A DNA stretch of 24,010 bases from Clostridium sp. OF09-36 (GTDB taxonomy: Bacteria > Bacillota > Clostridia > Lachnospirales > Lachnospiraceae): NCBI RefSeq assembly GCF_003481985.1, contig NZ_QUMD01000037.1:1-24010 (forward strand), in the 5' to 3' direction. Shown here one piece after another: positions 7,418 to 15,400 of this stretch. The notes below the pieces were generated by a model. That model worked only from the letters and a program-made list of their open reading frames with translations, did no database searches and was not told the origin of the DNA. A program made the position numbers and the translations under genes. Position 1 is the first letter of the stretch, and the number at the start of each line of letters is the position of its first letter.

Positions 7418-7957
7418 ATGATTTTAAAGACAGAAGATTTACAGAAACAGGGATTGAATCAGGATCAGATTAATTATGTGATGGCGGCGGTTGGAAAGGA
7501 AGTCAATGCCCTTACGGCAGAGCGTGACAATTATAAGTCACAGCTGGATACGGCCCAGACAACGCTGAAAAGCTTTGAAGGCATCAATGTTCAGGAACTG
7601 CAGGGGAAAATCACCCAGCTGACCAATGACATGGCAGCCAAGGACAATGAGTACAAAAAGCAGCTCGCAGATCGTGATTTTAGCGATCTTCTGAAAGAGA
7701 CTGCAGCAGGCTTTAAGCCGCGTGATTTAAAGGCCGTTATGCCGTTTCTTGATATTGAGAAGCTGAAAGCCAGCAAGAACCAGGAGAGTGATATCAAATC
7801 AGCCCTGGAGGCGGTCAAGAAAGACAATGCGTACCTGTTTCAGGATGTCAGTATTCCCAGAGTGGTTTCAGGAACCCCTGGAACTGAACCTTCAAAGTCG
7901 GAAGACACAAAGACAAGAGCGAATGAGGCTTTAAGAAGTATTTTTGGCAGAGAGTAA
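7418..7957 (+). CDS. Capsid scaffolding protein, GP20-like
   Basis: The 179-residue protein lies directly before the major capsid gene and has the make-up of the phage minor structural protein GP20 scaffold family: a short N-terminal segment (MILKTEDLQKQGLNQDQINYVMAAVGKEV), a long charged coiled coil (about residues 20-95), a GFKPRDLKAVMPFLDIEKL motif near 105-125 and a C-terminal basic end that would contact the capsid protein. Scaffolds guide procapsid assembly and then leave or are degraded. I chose ATG 7418 because AAAGGAA lies four bases upstream and because the family starts with this MILKTEDL-type segment; an in-frame ATG at 7373 would run through the structured leader. Confidence 0.85.
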   Translation: MILKTEDLQKQGLNQDQINYVMAAVGKEVNALTAERDNYKSQLDTAQTTLKSFEGINVQELQGKITQLTNDMAAKDNEYKKQLADRDFSDLLKETAAGFKPRDLKAVMPFLDIEKLKASKNQESDIKSALEAVKKDNAYLFQDVSIPRVVSGTPGTEPSKSEDTKTRANEALRSIFGRE

Positions 7958-7969
7958 AGGAGGCTATTG

Positions 7970-9163
7970 ATGGCAACGAATATGGTAAATAGAGCGGACG
8001 CCGAGGCGGTTATCCGCGAACAGATTGTAAAAAACGTTTTTCAGGACGCACCAAAAGAGTCCGTATTTATGAGTTTGGCTAAGAAGCTGCCGAACATGAC
8101 CAGCAACCAGACCAGAATCCGCGTACTGGATTTCCTGCCGACTGCGTACTGGGTAGACGGTGATACCGGCATGAAGCAGACCAGCCGCCAGGCATGGGAC
8201 AACGTGTATCTGGATGCGGCTGAGCTGGCCGTTATTGTTCCAATCCCGGAAGCTGTGCTGGATGATGCGGAGTTTGATATTTTCGGCGAGGTAACCCCGA
8301 GAGTCATGGAGGCTATCGGCCAGAGAGTCGATGCAGCGATCATTTTCGGTGAGAATCGTCCGAGAGTATGGCAGAATGACATTATCACACTGGCACGTCA
8401 GGCAGGCAACAACGTGGCACCTGGTTCTAACCCAGATTACTACAACCTTCTCCTGGGTGAGAATGGCGTAATCTCCAAGGTTGAGGAAGATGGCTATATG
8501 GCAACTGGTGCACTGGCTTCTATGAGTATGAGAGCGAAACTGAGAGGTATCAAAGCAACCGACGGTACCCCGATCTTCAAGAGTGATATGCAGGGTTCTA
8601 CCAACTATGCGCTGGATGGTGCACCGATGTATTTCCCGCAGAATGGAGCGTTCAACAACAGTATTGCGCAGCTGATCATTGGCGACTTTAAGCAGGCAGT
8701 GTATGCAATCCGTCAGGATATTACGGTAAAGATTTTGGATCAGGGCGTTATCCAGGATCCGGCTACCAAGGAGATCACCTACAACCTGGCGCAGCAGGAT
8801 ATGGTTGCGCTGCGTATTGTGTTCCGTATGGGCTGGGCGCTGCCGAATCCGGCAACCAGAATGGACGAGAACCGTGTAGGCTGTCCGTTTGCATATCTGG
8901 AGCCGGCAACTCCGGTTACTACCCAGACGGTTACCTTTACCGTAAAGGACAATCAGGAATCTCCGGAGCCGATTAAAGATGCAATCGTAGATGTGAATAG
9001 TTCCAGAATCAAGACGAATGCAAGCGGTGAAGCTGTTTTCAACTTGAGACCGGGAACTTATCCGGCAAAGATTAAAAAGACCGGCTACAGCCAGATTACA
9101 GAGACTGTAGTGGTTGCTGGCTCTGCAGTGACCAAGGATGTAACTTTAATCCCGACCATCTGA
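7970..9163 (+). CDS. Major capsid protein with C-terminal Ig-like domain
   Basis: The 397-residue protein is expected to have the HK97 fold. It starts at ATG 7970, 6 bases after AAAGGAGG (7956-7963). Residues 1-315 contain typical landmarks: an N-terminal arm, RVLDFLPTAYWVDGDTGMKQ, AELAVIVPIPEAVLDD, and a C-terminal RIVFRMGWALPNPATRMDE segment. Residues about 320-397 (from TVTFTVKD) are an added beta-sandwich of the carboxypeptidase-regulatory or PEGA type, with the signature A-x-V-x-V turn, NASGEAVFNLRPGTYPAKIKKTGY and a final VTLIPTI strand. Such Ig-like additions stand on the capsid surface and in some phages bind glycans; this is not shown here. The CDS has a codon bias typical of a highly expressed gene. 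Confidence 0.9.
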   Translation: MATNMVNRADAEAVIREQIVKNVFQDAPKESVFMSLAKKLPNMTSNQTRIRVLDFLPTAYWVDGDTGMKQTSRQAWDNVYLDAAELAVIVPIPEAVLDDAEFDIFGEVTPRVMEAIGQRVDAAIIFGENRPRVWQNDIITLARQAGNNVAPGSNPDYYNLLLGENGVISKVEEDGYMATGALASMSMRAKLRGIKATDGTPIFKSDMQGSTNYALDGAPMYFPQNGAFNNSIAQLIIGDFKQAVYAIRQDITVKILDQGVIQDPATKEITYNLAQQDMVALRIVFRMGWALPNPATRMDENRVGCPFAYLEPATPVTTQTVTFTVKDNQESPEPIKDAIVDVNSSRIKTNASGEAVFNLRPGTYPAKIKKTGYSQITETVVVAGSAVTKDVTLIPTI

Positions 9164-9175
9164 TAAGGAGAAACT

Positions 9176-9553
9176 GTGCTGATGATCTATGCAGATGAAG
9201 AATTTTATAAGGGCAAGTACCTTTTAGGACGAAAGCCGGTCATCAGCACCGGCTTTCCCTATTATGCCCGCCAGGCGAGCCAAGTGATAGACCAGTATAC
9301 TTTTGGTAGGCTTACCAACGTGACGGATATTCCGGAAGAAGTCCGGCTGTGCTGCTGTGAACTCGCAGAGGCGGGATGCAGACAGGAAAAAGCAGAAAAA
9401 GAATCATCCGGAAAGACATCGGAAAAGATTGGAACTTATTCTGTATCGTTCGGGTCCGCGCAGGAGCAGAATGAGGCGAAGACCAGAAGGGAGCGCCAGA
9501 TTATTATGAAATGGCTAGAGCATACCGGATTGTGTTATCGGGGGGTGGAGTGA
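9176..9553 (+). CDS. Head-tail connector protein, gp6-like
   Basis: The 125-residue protein follows the capsid gene in the usual place for the first head-completion (adaptor) protein, which docks under the portal. It is a small helical protein with YYARQASQVIDQYTFGRLTN and an IPEEVRLCCCELAEAGCRQEKAEKE stretch, matching the four-helix pattern of the gp6-like adaptor family. The GTG at 9176 is five bases after AAGGAG (9165-9170); an ATG at 9182 is 11 bases after it and would lose two residues. Its stop overlaps the start of the next gene (TGATG). Confidence 0.7.
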   Translation: MLMIYADEEFYKGKYLLGRKPVISTGFPYYARQASQVIDQYTFGRLTNVTDIPEEVRLCCCELAEAGCRQEKAEKESSGKTSEKIGTYSVSFGSAQEQNEAKTRRERQIIMKWLEHTGLCYRGVE

Positions 9554-9933
9554 TGTTTACAAATGCAGACGCAACGCTGTACCTGTACCGCAAAGACGAA
9601 AAAAATGTAAGCTACTTACGGCAGCCAATCGAGGAAGTTTATTGGGAGGATGTACGACAGAGCACATTTTTAAAGACCGGACAAAGAGACGCTGCTTCGG
9701 CGTTGCTGGTAATCCCGTTTGAGAGCCTGACAGACCCACTCATGCTTACGCAGGGCAAGGATCTGGTCGTGAAAGGGATTGTCGAGGATGAAATTGACGG
9801 CAGCACGCCGGAAGCTCTTTCCAAATCCCTGGCAACGCTGAAAGAAAAATATCATTACCTTACCGTTACTACAGTAGATGAATACTTGTACGGAAGCGAA
9901 TCAGTCCAGCACTATGAGCTGTCCTGTAAATAG
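9553..9933 (+). CDS. Head closure / minor capsid protein (DUF6751-like)
   Basis: The 126-residue product has the pattern MFTNADATLYLYRKDE, then QSTFLKTGQRDAASALLVIPFESL, then KGIVEDEIDGSTPEALSKSL and a final SESVQHYELSCK, which I recognise from small head proteins of Lachnospiraceae phages annotated as DUF6751. Position second after the capsid suggests a stopper role that seals the head after packaging. ATG 9553 overlaps the upstream stop by one base, and a G-rich ribosome site (9541-9550) is adjacent. Confidence 0.65.
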   Translation: MFTNADATLYLYRKDEKNVSYLRQPIEEVYWEDVRQSTFLKTGQRDAASALLVIPFESLTDPLMLTQGKDLVVKGIVEDEIDGSTPEALSKSLATLKEKYHYLTVTTVDEYLYGSESVQHYELSCK

Positions 9934-9944
9934 GAGGTGATTTT

Positions 9945-10370
9945 GTGAAGCTGAAAGTGGAAATGAAGTCCATGCAGGAAATTTTGCAAAATCACGGTCT
10001 GCAGGAAGGTGGATCAGTACAGAAGCTGGTGGATAGCGAGTGCATGCGGTATATGAGTGATTATATGCCACGTAGGCAGGCGGGTGAACTGGAACACATG
10101 ATGGTGTTGTCTACCGTGATCGGCTCCGGGGAGATTAACACGCCTGGCCCCTATGCACATTATCTGTACGAGGGAGTTCTGTACGTTTCACCGACAACCG
10201 GAAGCGCATGGGCCAAGAAAAATGAAATCAAAGTTCCGACCGGGAAAGAGCTTACCTATGCAGGCGCTCCAATGCGTGGGAAAAAGTGGTTTGAGCGGAT
10301 GAAAGCGGACCACAAAGAAGATATTCTTCGGGCAGCGCAGGCAATGAGTAACAGAGGAGACAGCTTATGA
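9945..10370 (+). CDS. Minor capsid / tail-completion protein (HK97 gp10-like)
   Basis: The 141-residue protein begins at GTG 9945, after AGGAGGTGAT (9932-9941). It contains the YAHYLYEGVLYVSPTTGSAWAKK motif and the C-terminal KKWFERMKADHKEDILRAAQ segment common to gp10-like minor capsid proteins that complete the head-tail interface. It overlaps the next gene by four bases (ATGA). The N-terminal helix is amphipathic and charged. Confidence 0.7.
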   Translation: MKLKVEMKSMQEILQNHGLQEGGSVQKLVDSECMRYMSDYMPRRQAGELEHMMVLSTVIGSGEINTPGPYAHYLYEGVLYVSPTTGSAWAKKNEIKVPTGKELTYAGAPMRGKKWFERMKADHKEDILRAAQAMSNRGDSL

Positions 10371-10803
10371 CGATCATTGATTATATGCGCCAGAAACTGA
10401 CAGAGTATCCGAAGATATCTGAATTTCTGGCAGGGGATGATATTCACATTGATTTCACGGAACCAGAACCTGTGAATTATGGTTTATCCAGTACCGGGGA
10501 TTCCCTGATGAAAGAGGACCTGCTTGGCAATCAGATCCGGCGGCACAATTTCACCATGTATGCTGCAGGGCAGTCTTTTACGGATTATAACCGGCTGGCA
10601 AACAGCAATTTTCTCCTGGAGCTGTCCTACTGGCTGGAAAATCTTCCGGAAGAGGGCGGCATTGAAGTAAATACCGGCAATGAGGTAAAGCAGGCCGTGT
10701 TTTTAAAGGCAACCGCAGCGAATGCTATGAGCATGGGCTGATGGGAGAAACCATTGACCAGGGCGTTATGTATCAGATTCAGATACAAGCCAGTACAAAG
10801 TAA
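10367..10803 (+). pseudogene. Tail terminator-like protein, frameshifted near 10738
   Basis: The frame from ATG 10367 ends early at TGA 10739-10741 after 124 residues (ending AANAMSMG). The -1 frame right after it reads MGETIDQGVMYQIQIQASTK and stops at 10803. A final strand of the YQIQIQA type is the normal end of this tail-terminator/minor tail family, so the two parts belong together. One missing base near 10736-10739 (for example a second C in GGGCTGATG) would join them. The broken form may lose the last strand of the fold, which is exposed at the subunit interface of the hexamer ring. A coupled short second ORF is the alternative reading. Confidence 0.65.
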
Positions 10804-10823
10804 TAGAAAGCGAGGAAATATAA

Positions 10824-11341
10824 ATGGCAGAGAAAGCACCTGTCGCAGGACAGAAGATTAAGAGAAAATTTATGGCACATTTTATCGACTCTGCGCTTCC
10901 GGATGCCGGAAGTCCGGCATATGTCCGCTTAGGCACCGATCTTGAAGAGTTTAACGTGGAAATGAACGCCAATGTGGAGACCAAAAACAATATCTTGGGT
11001 GATACATCGGTTACTCTGGATAGCTACCAGCCGCAGGCTTCCGCAGATCCGTACTATGCAGTTGTTGGTGATCCAATGTTTGAACGCCTGCAAGGCATTG
11101 TGATGAGCGTCAGACTCTGGATGATCTGAAGACTACCGTGGTGGAAGTACATCTTTGGGATGAAGTCTCCGAAGCAGCTGGATCCTTTGTGGCTTATCAG
11201 GAAGAAGCTATTATTGAGGTATCAAGCTATGGTGGCGATACGACCGGTTATCAGATCCCGTTCAATGTGCATCATACAGGAAACCGTGTAAAAGGTAAGT
11301 TTGCGCTTGCAACCAAGACCTTCACGGCAGATTCAGAATGA
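10824..11341 (+). pseudogene. Major tail tube protein, frameshifted near 11105
   Basis: The frame from ATG 10824 (SD GAGGAA) covers the first about 95 residues of a tail tube protein (MAEKAPVAGQKIKRKFMAHFID, then LGTDLEEFNVEMNANVETKNNILG). It then runs out of register and stops at 11129. The second frame reads RQTLDDLKTTVVEVHLWDEV and continues to 11341 with YQIPFNVHHTGNRVKGKF, the usual C-terminal sheet. An extra G giving GTGGATGAGCGT instead of GTGATGAGCGT would restore IVDERQTLDDL. The tube is the most abundant tail protein, so a true frameshift would abolish tails. Confidence 0.85.
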
Positions 11342-11350
11342 AATTCAGAG

Positions 11351-11378
11351 CCGGCAGCTGCAGAAAATGCGCTGCCGG
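11351..11378 (+). other. GC-rich hairpin between tail tube and chaperone genes
   Basis: CCGGCAGC (11351-11358) pairs perfectly with GCTGCCGG (11371-11378) around a 12-base loop. Only a short T-run (TATTTG) follows, so it may be a partial terminator or attenuator or an RNA stabiliser between the highly expressed tube gene and lower-dose genes. Confidence 0.45.
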
Positions 11379-11411
11379 TATTTGATATGACAGATCAGGA
11401 GGTAGAAAACA

Positions 11412-11857
11412 ATGGCAAAAAAGATGAAGAGCCTGGTATTTGATGATGGTTATGAAAGCTTTTCTGTAAATAATGATCCTTCCAGAGTGATCCGGTTTAA
11501 TCCGGCTGATCCAGAAATCATCAACCGTGTATTGGACGCTCAGTTTGCTTTCCGGGATTATAAGGTGCCGGAGGAAATCGAAATTAATGCGGATGGAAGC
11601 CCTAAGAGCCCGCTGGAAGCAGATGGTGCCTACGTGCAGAGTTTTCCAGGATGATGAAAGAAGTCTTTAATGGTATTTTTAACAGCGATGTATACGACAC
11701 AATTTTTGCTGGACAGTCTCCCTTGTGCATCGTAAACGGGCGCTATCTGTTTGAAGGTGTTTTGGATGGTATCATGAACATCATGAAGCCTGCCGTTGAA
11801 AAGTACAGACAGGAAAATCAGAAACGGATGGGGATATACCTCAGTGGTCTGTCATGA
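11412..11857 (+). pseudogene. Tail assembly chaperone-like protein (DUF6673-like), frameshifted near 11642
   Basis: ATG 11412 with SD AGGAGG (11397-11402) opens an 80-residue frame (MAKKMKSLVFDDGYESFSVN...) that stops at 11654. The -1 frame continues as MMKEVFNGIFNSDVYDTIFAGQ and ends at 11857. Together they give one protein of about 148 residues of the DUF6673 type, found just before Gp15 and the tape measure in these phages. A one-base addition (CAGGAGTTTTCC for CAGAGTTTTCC) would restore YVQEFSRMMKEV. Position corresponds to the lambda gpG/gpGT chaperone, where programmed -1 frameshifting is known, and AGTTTTCC offers a weak TTTT slip. Three other genes here show the same shift, so error or decay is preferred. 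Confidence 0.75.
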
Positions 11858-12417
11858 TCGGAGAACTTCCAAAGACCTTAAAAGTTGGAGATGACTTTTA
11901 TCCTGTCGAAACAGATTACCGGAATATCCTGGTTATCATGCTGGCCTGCGCGGATCCAGACCTGGAACCGGGGCAGAAGCTGGAGATCATGATGCGACGT
12001 CTGTACCGGGACAGATTTGATAAAATCCCGCCAGAACTCTGGGAGGAGGCTGCTGGCCAAGCAAAATGGTTTATCGATTGCGGCCAAGAAGATGATGATA
12101 AAAAGCCTGTAAAAAAGCTGATGGACTGGGAACAGGATGAGCGTATTCTTTTCCCAGCTATCAATAAGGTTGCCGGTTACGAGACTAGATCCGTCCCATA
12201 TCTTCACTGGTGGACCTTTGCGGGATACTTTATGGAGATTGAGGATGGAACATTTTCGACCGTCCTTGGTATCCGCCAGAAGCTTGCAAAGGGGAAGAAA
12301 CTGGAGAAATGGGAACAGGAATTCCGGAGGGAAAACAAAGACCTTTGTGATTTGAAAAAGCGGTACACCGCAGAGGAACAGGCTGAAATTGATTACTGGA
12401 ATAAGCTATTGGGTTAG
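11854..12417 (+). CDS. Gp15-family tail assembly protein
   Basis: The 187-residue protein matches the bacteriophage Gp15 family: a start of the type MIGELPKTLKVGDDFYPVETDYRN, then LEIMMRRLYRD, a lysine-rich linker, LMDWEQDERILFPAINKVAGYE, YLHWWTFAGYFMEIEDGTFSTVLGIRQKLAKGKKLEKWEQEF and a helical end. This gene lies just before the tape measure and probably acts with the DUF6673 protein as a tail assembly chaperone. ATG 11854 overlaps the upstream stop by four bases (ATGA). A hairpin terminator follows its stop. Confidence 0.85.
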   Translation: MIGELPKTLKVGDDFYPVETDYRNILVIMLACADPDLEPGQKLEIMMRRLYRDRFDKIPPELWEEAAGQAKWFIDCGQEDDDKKPVKKLMDWEQDERILFPAINKVAGYETRSVPYLHWWTFAGYFMEIEDGTFSTVLGIRQKLAKGKKLEKWEQEFRRENKDLCDLKKRYTAEEQAEIDYWNKLLG

Positions 12418-12441
12418 GGCGCCGGAAGGTGCCTTATTTTA
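12418..12441 (+). terminator. Hairpin with T-run between Gp15 and tape measure genes
   Basis: GGCGCC (12418-12423) pairs with GGTGCC (12428-12433, one G-T) around GGAA, followed by TTATTTTA. It would lower expression of the tape measure relative to upstream tail genes. Confidence 0.5.
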
Positions 12442-12465
12442 CGCCCGGAACCGAGGTGATAACGT

Positions 12466-15400
12466 ATGGCTGACGGAAGTTTAAAGTTTGACACAAAAAT
12501 TGATACTGGGGAGTTTGACAAAAGCATTGCAAGCCTCAGCAAAGCCGTCGAACGATTTTCAGCCGCCGTAGATAAGCTTTCTGGCAACATTGCCAACAGC
12601 TTCCAGGGAGCCGGGACAGCAGTACAGAAGACCGGGGAAAAAGCAGCCGAAGCATCAAAGGGTGTTGAGTCTATCGGCGCCGCAGCTAATGAAGCCAAGG
12701 ACCATGTGAAGGATCTACAAAAGCAGATGGAGAACATCAAGGTGGAGCAGAACCCCGGCGGGGAACCGCTTTCCGATGCGGAAGCTGCGAAAAGCAAGGT
12801 GGTTCCGATTGAGAATACGGATGTTTATGGCTATGACAAATCTGCAATGGAATTTGTAGAGCAGTACGGTCAGCAGGCGGCGCAGTCTGGCAAAAAGGTA
12901 AATGAATTCCGGCAGGAGATTGAGGGTCTGAAAGGACAGATGAAGCAGCTGGAAAGCCAGGGAATGTATTTCGGTGACGAGGAGTATGATAAGGCTTACC
13001 TGAAACTTCAGAAAGTGGAACAGGCGCTGAAAGATTACAAGAAAGAGCTTGCATCTCCAACGCCGGATGCCAATCCGTTCGGTACCGATTCCATGTCCGG
13101 TAAAATTCTGGACCTGCAGACCAGGATGCACAAGCTGGCTGAATCTGGCAAGGGCCTCGGTGATGCTGAGTACGATGAGCTTTATCGTAAGCTGGCTATC
13201 GCAAAAGAGGAAGCCAAGAATTACGCTGCTGAGCTTGCGAAGACCCCGGCCATGATCGAAAAGGAAAATCAGCTTCTGGCGGAAAAACAGGCAAAACAAG
13301 AGGCGGCAGCCCAGAAAGAAGCACAGAGACAGGCAGCTGCAAAAGCGAAAGAAGATGCCAAGATTGCTGCAGAAGAAAAGGCACTGCAGGTAAAACGTGC
13401 TGCAGAAGTTCAGGAAGCCCTGGAGCAGCAGCGTTTGGAAGGAATTGCCCAGGCTGCACAGGTATCAGCAAGCAAGGTGGTAAAACTTCGGGAAGAATTG
13501 GCGCAGTTGAACGCCAGACAGGCCGACCTTGGAAAAGCCGGTTTAGGACTTGGATATCAGGAATACGACACCAATGCGCAGAAGATTGTCGCAATTACCG
13601 CAAAGCTCAACGAATATAAGACACATTTGAATCAGAGTGGGAAAGCAGGAAGTAAATTTGCCGCAATTACAAAAGCAGGTTTCGGCATGGCTGAAAAAGC
13701 TGTTATGAAATTTGGAAAATCTGCAGGTAATGCCCTGGCAAAGAAAGCAGGACAGGCGGTAGGAAACCTGAAAAATCTCGGGAAAGCCTCTGGATCAGTC
13801 AGCAAGAGTGTTTTGAAACTTTCGAACATGTTTAAGCTGATGCTGATCCGTATGGCCATGCGCGAAGCAATCCAAGCTGCCAAGGAGGGCTTTGAAAATC
13901 TGGTGCAGTATTCGGCTGGAGCCAACAAGTCCATGTCGGAACTTTCCTCGGGGACCACTTATCTGAAAAACAGCTTTGCCGCAGCTTTTGCGCCGATACT
14001 GTCTATTGTAGTCCCACCACTCACGACAATTATTAATTTACTGGCAACAGCAGTCAGCTGGGTTAATCAGTTCTTCGCTGCTCTTGGCGGCGCAACATCT
14101 TTTGTAAGGGCAAAAAAGGTTAATGAGGACTATGCAAAGAGTCTGAAAAAGACTGGCGGTGCGGCATCCAGTGCAGGAAAAGAAGCGAAAAAGGCGCTTG
14201 CACCATTTGATGATCTGGTTCAGATTCAGCGAGAAACAGAATCGTCTGGCGGCGGTGGCGGAGCATTTGGGGCAGACCCGTCACAGATGTTCGAAACGGC
14301 AGTTATTGATAAAGGAATCAGTGATTTTGCCAATGAACTGAAGAGTTTATGGGATGCCGGCGACTGGGAGGGGATCGGAAAACTGCTTGGAGAAAAAATC
14401 AATGAGCAGGTGGAAAAATGGACGGATTATATCAGCTGGGATAATGTAGGAGATGAAATTACGGCTTTTGTCCTGGCATTTACAACGCTTTTTAACAGCT
14501 TGGTTGCAACGATTAACTGGTATAACATCGGCGTATTGATGGGGACAGGAATCAATACATTGGCGCATACGCTTTATTTATTACTGACACAGATTGACTG
14601 GCAGATGCTCGGCGCTGCTCTTGCCTTTGGGTTAAATGGCATGGTGCACACAGTAGACTGGGATTTGTTCGGGCGGGTGCTTGGAGCGTATATGCAGGCT
14701 AAGATTGCAGGCTTATACGGATTCGTCACGACCGCCGACTGGGCATCTATTGGTAAGGCTATGGGAACAGGACTGAATGGCATCATAGCGGAAATTGACT
14801 GGGCTATGCTTGGCCTTGATTTTGCTTTGGGTCTGAGTGGTTTATTCAGTGTGGCTGATAATTTTGCCACTACATATGACTGGAGCGGCTTTGGTTCTTC
14901 TCTCGCGCTGAGTATGAGCATGTTTTTCCAAAATTTCGATTGGGCAGGAGCTGGAACTGCAATCAGTGATATTGTGATTGGAATTCTGACAGCGTTGCTA
15001 CTGTTCCTTACGGAGACTGATTGGTGGGCATTTGGAGAAGGAGTAGCAACATCCATCGAAAGCATTGACTGGTCTACAGTGGCAAGCCGGTTCTTTGCAG
15101 TAATAGGTGCTGCGTTCGGTGGTTTTGCTGCATTCCTTGGCGGTTTGTTGTCAGATGGAGTAACGGCGGCGAAAGAATATTTTCAGGGGAAGATTGAAGA
15201 GTGTGGCGGTGATGTGGTTGCAGGCATTCTGAAAGGAATTATCGATGGGATGCTTGGGATTGGCAACTGGATTGTTACCAATATTTTTAAACCTTTCATA
15301 GATGGTTTTAAAGCTGCATTTGGTATTCACAGTCCATCAACTGTAATGGCAGAAATGGGCCAGTACCTCTGGGAAGGTTTCTGCAACGGTATTAAAGAAT

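Noticed and set aside
9639..9855. Overlapping small minus-strand frames within the head closure gene
   Set aside because: They are opposite a gene with a recognisable family pattern, in more than one frame, and without ribosome sites.
11630..11660. Programmed -1 frameshift in the tail chaperone gene, as in lambda gpG/gpGT
   Set aside because: The position is right, but the stretch has only a weak TTTT slip and no classical heptamer, and three other genes carry the same shift. A missing base explains all four more simply. It is not excluded.
12715..13299. A 194-residue minus-strand open frame inside the tape measure gene
   Set aside because: It is opposite a repetitive coiled-coil coding sequence and is leucine/phenylalanine-rich without any domain; it is a shadow.
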